This document shows positions 9,312 through 18,590 of a DNA stretch of 64,000 nucleotides, piece after piece. Origin of the DNA: Pseudomonas arsenicoxydans (GTDB lineage: Bacteria > Pseudomonadota > Gammaproteobacteria > Pseudomonadales > Pseudomonadaceae); contig NZ_RCZE01000018.1 of the NCBI RefSeq assembly GCF_006438915.1, positions 57,026 through 121,025 of the forward strand, read 5' to 3'. Under the pieces are notes generated by a model. It made no database searches, was not told the DNA's origin, and worked only from the letters and a program-made list of their open reading frames with translations. Position 1 is the first letter of the stretch. Each line of letters begins with the position of its first letter. The translations under genes and the position numbers were made by a program.

Positions 9312-10070
9312 TCAGAGGAAGACGATTTCATAGGGCAAGCGCATACGGTCCAGGATCACTCGGGGCAGCAGCGGTGCAATGCCCAGCGCCGGTTCGCCGT
9401 CGAGCTGGCTGGCGTAGGCATGGGTGGCGTGGCTTTTGCGCGCGACGGTCCAGGTGTCGAGGCGTATTTTGCGGGCCCGGTGCCAGGGCATCAGCCCCTG
9501 ATCGCGAGCCGGCCAGTGCCAGGCCCATATCGGCAGTTCATGGAATGTCGCACCGACCATGCCCGCAGCCGCGGCGCTGGCACGGCCGACGGCGTCGTGG
9601 TCGGGCGTGCCGTCTTCGCGCCAGGTGCTGAACACCACGTCGCCGGGACGCAAATAGCGGGCGATGAACCGAGTCAGTTGCGTCTCGTGTTCAGCCAGGA
9701 CGAAATCAGTGAAGCCACCCCGAATCCATTTCAGGCTGTGCATCGGCAAGCCGAGCCGGCGCAAGGCCTCGACGCTTTCCTGGCCGCGAAACACGCTCAG
9801 ACGTTTTTCAGACCATTGCTGCGAGCCCGGTTGAGTGGCACTGCCATCAGTGACCGAGATCAATTGCAGGGGATGACCGAGGGTCGAGAGCAACTGCAGC
9901 AGACCGCCACAGGTGACCACTTCATCGCCGGGATGCGGCGCGATCACCACGGCGCGGGCGCCGGCGGGGACCAGGGTCTGGGTGTTGATGACGGGGATGT
10001 TGTCCAGTTGCAGCGCGCTGTTCCAGATTTGTGCTGGCTGGCTGCTGTCGATGATGGAGACGGATTTCAT
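9312..10070 (-). CDS. PIG-L family deacetylase paralogue with altered catalytic motif
   Basis: The 252-residue protein belongs to the LmbE/PIG-L family of zinc-dependent N-acetylglucosaminyl deacetylases. The motif is HPGDE (PHPGDEVV) where active members have HPDDE. In MshB, a family member, the His and second Asp bind zinc and the first Asp is the general base, so the zinc ligands remain but the base is replaced by Gly. The third ligand region, DHDAVG, is intact. It has exactly the same length as the paralogue at 11449-12207 and aligns along its whole length, so it is a local duplicate. Start ATG 10070 has AAGGA ten bases before it; longer starts are possible. It may be inactive or have changed activity. 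Confidence 0.8.
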   Translation of the reverse strand: MKSVSIIDSSQPAQIWNSALQLDNIPVINTQTLVPAGARAVVIAPHPGDEVVTCGGLLQLLSTLGHPLQLISVTDGSATQPGSQQWSEKRLSVFRGQESVEALRRLGLPMHSLKWIRGGFTDFVLAEHETQLTRFIARYLRPGDVVFSTWREDGTPDHDAVGRASAAAAGMVGATFHELPIWAWHWPARDQGLMPWHRARKIRLDTWTVARKSHATHAYASQLDGEPALGIAPLLPRVILDRMRLPYEIVFL

Positions 10071-10196
10071 CGGGGCTACGTCCTTGTTCTGTTTGAGAGC
10101 AATGTGCGATTTCTCCGTACCCTGGATTGTCGCGTGCTGAGTATTGCTCAAGTAATCCTATTCGTCGCGTAACGGTTCCAGCTAAGCCGGTTTTTT

Positions 10197-10856
10197 TTAA
10201 TCGATCTGTGCCAGATCGTGCAAATAGTCGCCGAAACCACCCCGTGCGCGGCTGTCCAGGCGAGCGCTGGTGAGCACTTGCGGGCGATGGCTCCAGGCAA
10301 TGTTCGCGCCGCAGCGCTCCAGTTGTCGCACCAGTTGCACATCTTCATGGCAGGCCAGCGGTTCGAACCCCCCGGCGCGCCGATAGGCGTCTGCGCTGAT
10401 ACCCAGATTGGCTCCGTGAATATGCCGATGGCCGTCGCGGGCCTGGTAATGCTGGTGGTAGCGAATCTGGGCCGATTCATTGAATGATTCATGCCACGCA
10501 TCGACCGTGACTGTGCCGCACACCGCGTCCGCATCCAGGGACAACTGCGCCACCAGCCAATCCTGCGCGACACGGCTATCAGCGTCGGAGCAGGAAATCC
10601 AGCGCACCCCCAATGCAAGCAGAAAACTGGCCCCGACCGCGCGCGCCTGGCCGACATTGCGGGCCTCGATGCTCAGACTGTGGACCGGGTAACGCTGGAC
10701 GATCTCGCCCGATCGATCGGTGCAACTGTCGAGCACCACCAGCACCGCGACGCTTTCACCGCGCAGCAACTCATGTTGCGCGGCGTTCAGGGCGGCTTGC
10801 AGGCATTCGGCGAGCAAATCTTCTTCGTTATGCGCGGGGATCAGAATGCCAATCAT
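10197..10856 (-). CDS. Glycosyltransferase family 2
   Basis: This 219-residue cytoplasmic GT2 (GT-A fold) enzyme begins MIGILIPAHNEEDLL, the nucleotide-sugar-binding start of the family. LVVLDSCTDRSG follows, then the DxD-like SCSDADSRV and the acceptor-side motif GGFEPLACHEDVQLV. The donor and acceptor are not predictable. Its ATG overlaps the stop of the methyltransferase gene (ATGA at 10853-10856), so it is the last member of a four-gene translationally coupled module. There is no membrane segment, unlike GT2 enzymes that make exported polymers. Confidence 0.85.
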   Translation of the reverse strand: MIGILIPAHNEEDLLAECLQAALNAAQHELLRGESVAVLVVLDSCTDRSGEIVQRYPVHSLSIEARNVGQARAVGASFLLALGVRWISCSDADSRVAQDWLVAQLSLDADAVCGTVTVDAWHESFNESAQIRYHQHYQARDGHRHIHGANLGISADAYRRAGGFEPLACHEDVQLVRQLERCGANIAWSHRPQVLTSARLDSRARGGFGDYLHDLAQID

Positions 10857-11452
10857 CGCAGGCCCTCAAGTGTTGCCACCGAGCGCGGTTCACGACTCCA
10901 GAGCTCCAGCAGGAAATCCGCTTCCTGATGCAGGACCAGGCGCGCCAGCGGCAGTTGTTCGTGGAGCAACTCGTGAACTTGTCGTGCGTTCAACGGGCAG
11001 CCGTCGATGGGCGGGCGCCAGTGGCAGGCCAGCAGTTGGCCGTCGGCGGTGAGTGACTGCTCGGCCCGCTGGATCAGGCGTTTCAAGTCCTCAGCGTCGA
11101 GGTAGTAACCGATTTCGCTGAGGACGATCAGGTCGAATTGTTCCTCCGGCCAATCGGCAGGCAAGCGTGAGTGGCGCACTTCGGCGTGGTCGAACGGGCC
11201 GAGGCGGGTGCGCGCCAACGCAGCGGCTGTGGCAGCGGTGTCGCAACACAGCAGGCGATCGCAACGGCTGGCCAGCTCAAAGCTCAGTTCGCCATTAGCG
11301 CAGCCGGGTTCAAAGATCGCGCGGTAATGCGCACGGGGCAGGGCGGCGAGGGTGATGGCGCGTTTGCGCTGCTCGTACCAGCGCTGACGAAACGCCCACG
11401 GATCATCGTTACCGGCAAACAAACCGTCGAAATAACGATCGTCGACACTCAT
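10853..11452 (-). CDS. NodS-like SAM-dependent methyltransferase
   Basis: The class I methyltransferase has 199 residues. Its start, DDPWAFRQRWYEQRKR, is the typical opening of NodS-like proteins. The SAM-binding motif is EPGCANGELS, and FDLIVLSEIGYYL is motif IV. NodS in rhizobia N-methylates a deacetylated glucosamine after NodB acts. Here the gene follows a PIG-L deacetylase, which gives the same chemical logic: remove an acetyl group, then methylate the free amine. The ATG overlaps the PIG-L stop (ATGA at 11449-11452) and its own stop overlaps the GT2 start. The actual substrate is unknown. Confidence 0.83.
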   Translation of the reverse strand: MSVDDRYFDGLFAGNDDPWAFRQRWYEQRKRAITLAALPRAHYRAIFEPGCANGELSFELASRCDRLLCCDTAATAAALARTRLGPFDHAEVRHSRLPADWPEEQFDLIVLSEIGYYLDAEDLKRLIQRAEQSLTADGQLLACHWRPPIDGCPLNARQVHELLHEQLPLARLVLHQEADFLLELWSREPRSVATLEGLR

Positions 11453-12207
11453 AGAAACACCACCTCGAACGGCTGCAACAAGCGGTCCAGCACATAGGGC
11501 GCCAACACGGGCGGCAAGCCGATGTGCGGATCTCCTTCCAATTGGCTGGCGAAGGCGTGGATCGCATGGCGTTTGCGCGCGATCAACGGCGGCGTCAGGA
11601 GGATTTTGCGTGCCCGGTGCCATGGCACAAACGCGTCTTCCGGCGTTGCCCAGTGCCAAGTCCACACAGGCAGCTCATGCAGAGTCGCACCAACGCGTCC
11701 GGCGGCGGTGGCGCTGGCTCGGCCCACGGCTTCATGATCGCAATGGCCGTCTTCTCGCCACGTCGTGAACACCACATCGTTGGGGCGCAGGTGCTGTTCG
11801 ATGAACGCGCTCAACTCGTTTTCGCGTGCGGCAACCTGGCTGTCGCTGAAACCGCCGCGCAGCCATTTCAGCTGGTGCAGCGGCAGACCGAGACGGCGCA
11901 GCGCTTCAGCCGATTCTTGCGGGCGAACGGCGCTCAGGCGCGCCACGGGCCAACGTGTGGAACCGGGATGGCTGGCGCTGCCGTCGGTAACCGAGATCAG
12001 TTGCAGCGCCCGACCCTGCGCCGCGAGGATTTGCAGGAAACCACCGCAGCCCAGCACTTCGTCATCCGGGTGCGGCGCGATGATCACCGCGCGAGTGCCT
12101 TCGGGCACCAGGCTGAGGATGTCGATTACCGGCAATTGCGCCAGATGACGGGAGGTTTGCCACAGGTGCAGGGGCGTGCCCTGGCCGACGATGGGGTTGG
12201 TTTTCAT
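11449..12207 (-). CDS. PIG-L family deacetylase
   Basis: The 252-residue LmbE/PIG-L protein has the intact zinc and catalytic motif PHPDDEVLGCGG and the distal ligand DHEAVG. It likely removes an N-acetyl group from an amino sugar in the cytoplasm; the substrate is unknown. I chose ATG 12207 because it overlaps the stop of the acyl-CoA dehydrogenase-like gene as ATGA, and because the same point starts its paralogue at 10070, giving equal lengths. Longer starts reach 12327 but would overlap the upstream gene by more than 100 bases. Confidence 0.87.
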   Translation of the reverse strand: MKTNPIVGQGTPLHLWQTSRHLAQLPVIDILSLVPEGTRAVIIAPHPDDEVLGCGGFLQILAAQGRALQLISVTDGSASHPGSTRWPVARLSAVRPQESAEALRRLGLPLHQLKWLRGGFSDSQVAARENELSAFIEQHLRPNDVVFTTWREDGHCDHEAVGRASATAAGRVGATLHELPVWTWHWATPEDAFVPWHRARKILLTPPLIARKRHAIHAFASQLEGDPHIGLPPVLAPYVLDRLLQPFEVVFL

Positions 12208-13193
12208 AACGTCCATGTCCCGTTGAGGGAATGTTTGCCCAGCGCGGCGAGGTCCCGCTCGGCATGGCTTTGCCTGAGGAAAACCGGCAGGTCGGCAATC
12301 AGTCGGGCGAACTGCCGGTCCTTGCAATAAGGCCCGGCGCCGAGGGCGTGGCCGACGTGGAGGATCACCTGTTCAGCGGCCTGTTCGACAACCGCCCGGG
12401 CACGACGAGCCAGCAATTGGGCGTTATCCAGCGGCGAGGCATCGATGCTCATGGCGCTGGCGCGCAACACCTGCGCGGCGGCGAAAAGAGCACTGTCGAC
12501 CGCGCCGAGATGGGCGAGGGCATGGGGTTCTTCGCGTTGCGCGCAGTGAGTGCGCAGGCGTTCGGCGAGGCTACATGCGGCGCCGTACCAGCAGGCAGCA
12601 ATGCCGATGCCGCCCTGCCAGAAACCCGGCCGTTGCAGGTAATCACCGGGTTGGCCAATGAGGTGCGCGTCAGCATTGTCGAACAGGACCTCTACGCTGC
12701 CGGTGGCGCCCATGCCAACGGCCTGCCAGCCTTGATCCGTCACGCTCACGCCAGGTTGATCCAGCGCCACAGCGACCAGTTGCTGACAGTCGTTTTCATC
12801 CCACGCAGTGAGCAGGGCATGGCTCAACACCGTCGCGCCCGAGCACCAGGCTTTGCGCCCATCCAGCCTCACGCTTAAACCTTGCCGACTGACCCGCACC
12901 CGCGCATTCGGCGGTTCGGCGGCCCACATGCCCCACGTGCTGCCGGGTGTGGGCTCGCCACCCAGTTGCGCGATGATTGCCAGTGCATCGGTGTGACCTT
13001 CGTACAACTTGCACAACCCCAGATCATGCCCGCCAACCTCGGCCAAACGCTGAAAACGCTCCAGCGTCCGGCCACTGCCCGGTAGTGGAAGCTGATCCAG
13101 CCCCGCCTCCACCAGCGCCCGCAGGCAACGACCTAACGCCTGAGTGTCAGCGTATTCCGCGGATCGACGAGCCAGAAACGCCTGAAGGTCCAT
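12204..13193 (-). CDS. Acyl-CoA dehydrogenase-like flavoprotein
   Basis: This protein of about 329 residues has the acyl-CoA dehydrogenase fold, with FAD-binding middle-domain segments such as GTTVLSHAL-like and GMGATGSVEV. It is shorter than typical dehydrogenases (380 or more residues) and I cannot point to a clear catalytic Glu. It may be a divergent oxidase or oxygenase type. The ATG at 13193 follows the glgX stop by one base (TGAAATG), so translation is coupled to glgX and the gene belongs to the glgA-treZ-malQ-treY-glgX operon. It is coupled in turn to the PIG-L gene. Confidence 0.75.
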   Translation of the reverse strand: MDLQAFLARRSAEYADTQALGRCLRALVEAGLDQLPLPGSGRTLERFQRLAEVGGHDLGLCKLYEGHTDALAIIAQLGGEPTPGSTWGMWAAEPPNARVRVSRQGLSVRLDGRKAWCSGATVLSHALLTAWDENDCQQLVAVALDQPGVSVTDQGWQAVGMGATGSVEVLFDNADAHLIGQPGDYLQRPGFWQGGIGIAACWYGAACSLAERLRTHCAQREEPHALAHLGAVDSALFAAAQVLRASAMSIDASPLDNAQLLARRARAVVEQAAEQVILHVGHALGAGPYCKDRQFARLIADLPVFLRQSHAERDLAALGKHSLNGTWTL

Positions 13194-13194
13194 T

Positions 13195-15354
13195 TCACTC
13201 TTCTTCCTCATGCTGCAATTCGAACAGCAGCAGCGAACGGCCCGTCACGGAATATTCGTGGCCGATTTCAAAGCGTTCCTGCCCACGAACCGATGGTTGA
13301 TTGGTATCGATCATGCAGGTCCAGAACCCGCCGTCCGGCACTTCCGGCAATGTGAAGTTGACGATGTCGTGGTGCGCGTTGACCACCAGCAACAAAGTTG
13401 CGTCGGCGCCTTTACGACGGATGCCGGTTTCCTGGGCGCGGCCGTCGAGCAAAATCCCGAGACAACGACCGTGGGCCTCGCCCCATTGTTCCTGGGACAT
13501 TTCACTGCCGTCAGGCGCAAGCCAGGTCACGTCCTTGACCCCGATGTCCTCGTTGTAATTACCCACCAGGAAGCGGCCGCGACGCAGGATCGGGTACGCC
13601 AGGCGCAACTTGATCAGGCGCTTGACGAACTTGAGCAGGGCTTTGCCGTCCTCGCTGAAGTCCCAGTTGACCCAGCCGATCTCGCTGTCCTGGCAATAGG
13701 CGTTGTTGTTGCCTTCCTGAGTGCGGGCGAATTCGTCGCCGGCCACCAGCATTGGCGTGCCTTGGGACAGCAGCAGCGTGGCGAAGAAGTTGCGCATTTG
13801 CCGCTGGCGCAACTCGTTGATCTCGGGATCGTCGGTCGGGCCTTCGACGCCGTGGTTCCAGGACAGGTTGTTGTTACTGCCGTCCTGATTGTTCTCGTCG
13901 TTGGCTTCGTTGTGCTTGTCGTTGTACGACACCAGGTCATTGAGGGTGAAACCGTCGTGGGCGGTGATGAAATTCAACGAGGCATAGGGGCGTCGGCCGC
14001 GCTGATTGAACATCTCGCCGGAGGCAGTCATGCGGCTGGCGAAATCGGCGAGCTGACCGTCATCTCCTTTCCAGAACGCACGCACCGTGTCGCGGAACTT
14101 GTCGTTCCATTCCACCCAGCCCGGCGGGAAGTTACCGACCTGATAACCACCGGGGCCGCAATCCCACGGTTCTGCAATCATCTTCACCTGACGCAGCACC
14201 GGGTCCTGACGACAGGCTACGAGGAAGCTGTGACGCTCATCGAAACCGTCGTGGTAGCGCCCGAGAATGGTCGCCAGGTCGAAGCGGAAACCGTCGACGT
14301 GCATTTCCGTCGCCCAATAGCGCAAGGAATCGGTGACCATTTGCAAGACGCACGGATGGCTCAGGTCCAGGGTGTTGCCCGTCCCGGAATCGTTGATATA
14401 GAAGCGTTTGTCATCGGGCATCAAGCGGTAGTACGAGGCGTTGTCGATACCGCGCATGGACAGCGTCGGCCCTTGCTCGTTGCCCTCGGCAGTGTGGTTG
14501 TAGACCACGTCGAGGATCACCTCCAGGTTGGCTTCGTGCAGGTGCGCAACCATTTCCTTGAACTCGGCAATCTTGCCGCTGGCCAGGTAACGCGGATCCG
14601 GGGCGAAGAAGGCGATGCTGTTGTAGCCCCAATAGTTGGTCATGCCCTTGTGCAGCAAGTGCTGGTCATTGACGAACGCGTGGATCGGCAGCAATTCCAC
14701 CGACGACACCCCGAGCTTGCGGATGTGTTCCAGCACGTCATCGACCATCAACCCGGCGAAGGTGCCGCGCACATTCTCGGGGACGGAAGGGTGACGCATG
14801 CTGATGCCGCGCACGTGGGTCTCGTAAATGATCGTTTTGTCCCATGGCACACTGACGCGATGGTCGTGGCCCCAGGTGTGCGCCGGGTCGATGACTTTGC
14901 ATTTGGGCACGAAGGGCGCGCTGTCGCGCTCATCGAAACTGAGGTCGGCGTCGGGGTGGCCGATGGTGTAGCCAAACAGAGCTTCGGACCATTTCAACTG
15001 GCCGACCAATTGCTTGGCGTAGGGGTCGATCAGCAATTTGTTGGGGTTGAAACGATGACCGTTGGCCGGGTCGTACGGGCCGTAGACGCGATAACCATAG
15101 ATCAGGCCCGGGTGGGCGTCAGGCAAGTAGCCGTGGTAGATCTCGTCGGTGTATTCGGGCAGCTCGATTCGTTCAAGTTCGACTTCGCCGGCGTCATCGA
15201 AGATGCACAACTCGACGCGGGTGGCATTAGCGGAAAACAAGGCAAAGTTGACCCCCAGACCATCCCAGGTTGCGCCCAACGGGAAGGGCAAGCCTTCACG
15301 GATTCGCGACGCCTCGGCGTGAGGTTCTGGCGCGGATTTTTTTGGCGTGGTCAT
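13195..15354 (-). CDS. glgX: Glycogen debranching enzyme
   Basis: GlgX hydrolyses alpha-1,6 branches of glycogen limit dextrins. The protein has 719 residues from ATG 15354, which has AGGAG six bases upstream; the longer start at 15369 would include this ribosome-binding site. A CBM48-like domain opens the protein (LPFPLGATWDGLGVNFALFS), followed by a GH13 barrel with GFRFDLATILGR (nucleophile) and IAEPWD (acid/base). Linear maltooligosaccharides released here are the substrates of TreY and MalQ, whose genes lie upstream in the same operon. The gene is complete. Confidence 0.95.
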   Translation of the reverse strand: MTTPKKSAPEPHAEASRIREGLPFPLGATWDGLGVNFALFSANATRVELCIFDDAGEVELERIELPEYTDEIYHGYLPDAHPGLIYGYRVYGPYDPANGHRFNPNKLLIDPYAKQLVGQLKWSEALFGYTIGHPDADLSFDERDSAPFVPKCKVIDPAHTWGHDHRVSVPWDKTIIYETHVRGISMRHPSVPENVRGTFAGLMVDDVLEHIRKLGVSSVELLPIHAFVNDQHLLHKGMTNYWGYNSIAFFAPDPRYLASGKIAEFKEMVAHLHEANLEVILDVVYNHTAEGNEQGPTLSMRGIDNASYYRLMPDDKRFYINDSGTGNTLDLSHPCVLQMVTDSLRYWATEMHVDGFRFDLATILGRYHDGFDERHSFLVACRQDPVLRQVKMIAEPWDCGPGGYQVGNFPPGWVEWNDKFRDTVRAFWKGDDGQLADFASRMTASGEMFNQRGRRPYASLNFITAHDGFTLNDLVSYNDKHNEANDENNQDGSNNNLSWNHGVEGPTDDPEINELRQRQMRNFFATLLLSQGTPMLVAGDEFARTQEGNNNAYCQDSEIGWVNWDFSEDGKALLKFVKRLIKLRLAYPILRRGRFLVGNYNEDIGVKDVTWLAPDGSEMSQEQWGEAHGRCLGILLDGRAQETGIRRKGADATLLLVVNAHHDIVNFTLPEVPDGGFWTCMIDTNQPSVRGQERFEIGHEYSVTGRSLLLFELQHEEEE

Positions 15355-15408
15355 CAAGTGCTCCTGCAAGAAAGGGTCAGCTGTTTTTCGGGGGCGAACG
15401 CGCCCTCA

Positions 15409-15428
15409 GTGGCGAGCGAGCTCGCCAC
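15409..15428. repeat. Perfect palindromic hairpin, single REP-like
   Basis: GTGGCGAG and CTCGCCAC flank a four-base loop between the DUF2934 and glgX genes. The arms resemble half of the REP motif seen at 1076. It may be a lone REP remnant or an attenuator inside the operon. No T-run follows on the minus strand. Confidence 0.5.
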
Positions 15429-15458
15429 GTTTTCGATCAGGACAATTCGGTTGGCCCG

Positions 15459-15791
15459 TCAGGTGATCGGTGGTTTTTTCGCCACGCGCGGCTTCTTCTC
15501 GACGGCTTTCTCGCCCGGCGGTATCACTTTCGACGCCGCTGCGGGTTTGGCCTTGGCCTTCGGTTTGGCGTCGTTGGCTTTACCCTCCAGAGCGCCATTG
15601 GCCTTGACTGCCGCAGGCTTGGCAGTGGTTTTGCTGCCACTGGCCTTCGGTGAGTTTTTCGGCGCCAGGGCTTCCGCTTCAGCGAGCTTGCGTGCCATCT
15701 CCCAGTGGCGCGCTTCCTGACCCTCGGGTTTTCCTTCTGATTCCCAAATCTGATAGGCAAATTCGCGAACGCGTTTATCGTCGGTACTCAT
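15459..15791 (-). CDS. DUF2934 domain protein with Lys/Ala/Pro-rich tail
   Basis: The 110-residue protein has an N-terminal DUF2934 segment (about 5-45, VREFAYQIWESEGKPEGQEARHW pattern, shown here in part) that is usual in alpha-glucan loci. A basic low-complexity tail follows with repeated KPKA/KPAA units, like the histone H1-like tails of some Pseudomonas regulators. The function is unknown; the tail suggests nucleic-acid or polyanion binding. It sits 21 bases after the treY stop and before glgX, the position I recall for its counterpart in P. aeruginosa. Confidence 0.85.
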   Translation of the reverse strand: MSTDDKRVREFAYQIWESEGKPEGQEARHWEMARKLAEAEALAPKNSPKASGSKTTAKPAAVKANGALEGKANDAKPKAKAKPAAASKVIPPGEKAVEKKPRVAKKPPIT

Positions 15792-15812
15792 CGCAATGCT
15801 CCTGAACTGAAC

Positions 15813-18590
15813 TCAAGCTTGTGTAAAGAGTTGGATAAAGAGATTGACCGGGACAACCCCCAGCGCGGCGCTGATGTTCAGCTCCCTGTTTTTTGTGACT
15901 GCGACGCTGGAAAAAAGTCCCTTCAGATTTTCATCCGAGGAGGCGAACGGTAATCTCACCCGCGTATCGCCCCACAGCGGCGCATCAATCTGTGGTTGGG
16001 CACTGTTTTTCAGCAGTTCGGCGCAGCGAATCGGGACGATCACGATGGCGCGTTTTCCCTCCAGTACGCGGGCAAATGCCAGCACCCGATGGGCCTGACT
16101 GCCGATCACTTCAAGGGCTTGATAGCGCCCTCGGGAAAACAGTTCGGCATGCTCGGCGCGCAGGTTCAGCACCTCGGCGATCAGCGTCTGCTTGATGCGC
16201 CCGTCACGCCAGTTCGACAACAGTTCGGGCACCTGCGGTGTTGCTTGAAGGGCTCGCTCACGACTGACGTAATCCACCGGCCGGCGGTTATCCGGATCGA
16301 CCAGGCTGAAATCCCAGAAGTCGTTGCCCTGATAGAGGTCCGGCACCCCCGGCACGGTCATGCGCAGCAAGGTTTGCGCCAAGCTGTTGATAGCGCCGGA
16401 AGGGGCGATGGCCTGGGCCGCTTTACCGAGGGCTGCGCGTAACAGCTCACCTTCGGGGGCCAGAAACAGCCGCTCGATAAACGCCTGCATCGCCTGTTCA
16501 TACGGTTCGTTCGACGCGCTCCAGCTGCTTTGCAGTTTGGCTTCGCGCAGGGCTTTTTGTTGCCACTGCCAGAGGCGTTTGGCGTAGTCCTCCAACGCCG
16601 GTTGATCGTCGATGTGCAGGGTCAACGGCCAACTGCCTAGGATCGCCTGATACAGGATCAACTCATCGCCCGCCGACGGCATGTGGTCGTCGTCGCGCAA
16701 TGGGCGGGCGAGCGTGCGCCAAAGCGGGACTTGCTCGGCGTACCACGCGCTACGTTCGCTCAACACGGCCAGGCGTGCGCGAGTGTCTTCGCCGCGTTTG
16801 TGGTCATGGGTGGCGGTGGCCAGCAGGTTGTCCGGGAACTCGGCCAGGCGATGGGCGCAGACCGCATGGAAGTCCGACACCGGGGCGCTGAACTGTTCGG
16901 TGCTGAACCCCACGTCATTGCGCGACAGCAACACGGCCGAGCGATAGAACGCGGTGTCTTCAACGGCTTTGGCGGCGGCCGGTGACGTCAGTTGCTGAAA
17001 GCGTACGCAGGCATGCTTGAGGATCTTGCGCTGGCGACCCACCGCACGCTTGCGCCACGGCTCGCCGCCGAGCCAGCCGGCCAGGCAATCGAGCACCGGC
17101 CAATCGGCTTCGCTCAATGTTTGCCGTGCACCGTCCATGGCCTGCTGGAAAAACACGTCGTCTTCAGCGAAGCGGCCACGGGGGCTGATGTAGGTGCGGT
17201 ACACAGGGAAGTGCACGATCAATTCCTGCAACGCCCGGCGGATTGCACCGAGGGTCAGGTCGCGGGTCATCAGGTCGTCGCGGGCCACTTGCAGCAAGGC
17301 CTGGGCGACGCTTTCGAAATCACCGGCCAGCGAGCCATTGAGGATCTGCTGCCGCGCCAATTGGGCTTCCTGCTGAAAGTCGGCCGGCCGTTCGCTGAGG
17401 CGCTGCCAGAGCTCGCCCAGGGTTTGCGCGCCTTGCGGATCGTGTTGCAGCAGCGACAGCTGGTTCATGAATTCATAACCGGTGGTGCCGTCTACCGACC
17501 AGTCGCGGTGCAGGGTTTCGCCTTTGCCAAGGATCTTCTCGACGTAGATCGGCAAGTGCCGCCCCGGTGACAGGCTATCGACCCGGCGTCGCAGTTTGCG
17601 GCAGTAGCCACGGGGATCAGCGAGGCCGTCAATGTGGTCGATGCGCAGACCGTCGATCAGACCTTGAGCCACCAGTTCGAAGATTTTCGCGTGGGTGGCT
17701 TCGAACACGGCCGGCCGTTCGACGCGCAAACCGCCCAGTTCGTTGACATCGAAAAAACGCCGCCAGTTGATGTCATCCGCTGCCGTGCGCCAACTGGCCA
17801 GACGATAGCTCTGGCGTTCGAGCAAGTTGTGCAGGCGCTGGAAACCATCGGTAGTGAGCGAGTCGTAAGCGCCGAGGTGCTGTTCGATGGACTTGAGCAG
17901 CGCCGGATCGCTGGCCAGTTCACGCAATTCGGCTTTCAGCGGCACCGCCAGGCTGTGCGCGTCGGTCTGGTAACTCAAGGTGGTGAAGCGCTCCGCCAGC
18001 GACTTCTGCGGTTCGACCTCGGTGGGCAGCAACTCGCCGTAGTTCATCGGGCAGATCGGGAAGCGGTGGTCGTAATGCTGCACATAAAAGCTGCCGTTCT
18101 GCGCATCAAAGTGCAAGGGCAGGGTGCCGTCCTGCAAGGCGATGCCGTAGTCGCTGCCGAGGAACGGCAGCAATAACTGACCTTCCATCAACGGGTCCGG
18201 CGAATGCCATTGAATGTCGAAAAACTCGCCGAACGGACTCAGGCGCCCCCATTCCAGCAAGTCCAGCCACCACGGGTTATCCGCGCCACCGACGGCCATG
18301 TGGTTGGAGACGATGTCGAGGATCAGGCCCATCCCGTGTTCGCGCAGGGCACCGACCAAGCGCCGCAGTGCGGTTTCACCTCCGAGTTCGGGATTGACGG
18401 TGGTCGGGTCCACCACGTCGTAGCCATGCATGGAGCCGGCGCGGGCGGCCAGTAGCGGCGAGGCATAGACGTGGCTGATGCCCAGACGGGCGAAATAGGG
18501 CACCAGCGGCACCGCTTGATCAAGGGTGAAGCCTTTATGAAATTGCAGCCGCAGGGTCGCCCGCAGTGGTTGGATAATCGACGCCGTCAT
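15813..18590 (-). CDS. treY: Maltooligosyl trehalose synthase
   Basis: TreY isomerises the reducing-end alpha-1,4 bond of maltooligosaccharides to alpha-1,1, giving maltooligosyltrehalose. The protein has 925 residues with GH13 motifs: DIVSNHMAVGG near the N-terminus and GLRIDHIDGLADP carrying the nucleophile. The insertion before the C-terminal part is typical of TreY, and FSVTA-like ends are present. Its ATG overlaps the malQ stop (ATGA at 18587-18590). TreZ, encoded just upstream, completes trehalose release. Confidence 0.95.
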   Translation of the reverse strand: MTASIIQPLRATLRLQFHKGFTLDQAVPLVPYFARLGISHVYASPLLAARAGSMHGYDVVDPTTVNPELGGETALRRLVGALREHGMGLILDIVSNHMAVGGADNPWWLDLLEWGRLSPFGEFFDIQWHSPDPLMEGQLLLPFLGSDYGIALQDGTLPLHFDAQNGSFYVQHYDHRFPICPMNYGELLPTEVEPQKSLAERFTTLSYQTDAHSLAVPLKAELRELASDPALLKSIEQHLGAYDSLTTDGFQRLHNLLERQSYRLASWRTAADDINWRRFFDVNELGGLRVERPAVFEATHAKIFELVAQGLIDGLRIDHIDGLADPRGYCRKLRRRVDSLSPGRHLPIYVEKILGKGETLHRDWSVDGTTGYEFMNQLSLLQHDPQGAQTLGELWQRLSERPADFQQEAQLARQQILNGSLAGDFESVAQALLQVARDDLMTRDLTLGAIRRALQELIVHFPVYRTYISPRGRFAEDDVFFQQAMDGARQTLSEADWPVLDCLAGWLGGEPWRKRAVGRQRKILKHACVRFQQLTSPAAAKAVEDTAFYRSAVLLSRNDVGFSTEQFSAPVSDFHAVCAHRLAEFPDNLLATATHDHKRGEDTRARLAVLSERSAWYAEQVPLWRTLARPLRDDDHMPSAGDELILYQAILGSWPLTLHIDDQPALEDYAKRLWQWQQKALREAKLQSSWSASNEPYEQAMQAFIERLFLAPEGELLRAALGKAAQAIAPSGAINSLAQTLLRMTVPGVPDLYQGNDFWDFSLVDPDNRRPVDYVSRERALQATPQVPELLSNWRDGRIKQTLIAEVLNLRAEHAELFSRGRYQALEVIGSQAHRVLAFARVLEGKRAIVIVPIRCAELLKNSAQPQIDAPLWGDTRVRLPFASSDENLKGLFSSVAVTKNRELNISAALGVVPVNLFIQLFTQA

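Noticed and set aside
10140..10198. Terminator at the T8 run before the GT2 stop
   Set aside because: The upstream stem is weak and the T-run faces the plus strand, where no gene ends.
13210..15720. 836-residue open frame antisense to glgX
   Set aside because: It is a GC-codon shadow of glgX and the DUF2934 gene, with Val/His-rich composition and no family motif.
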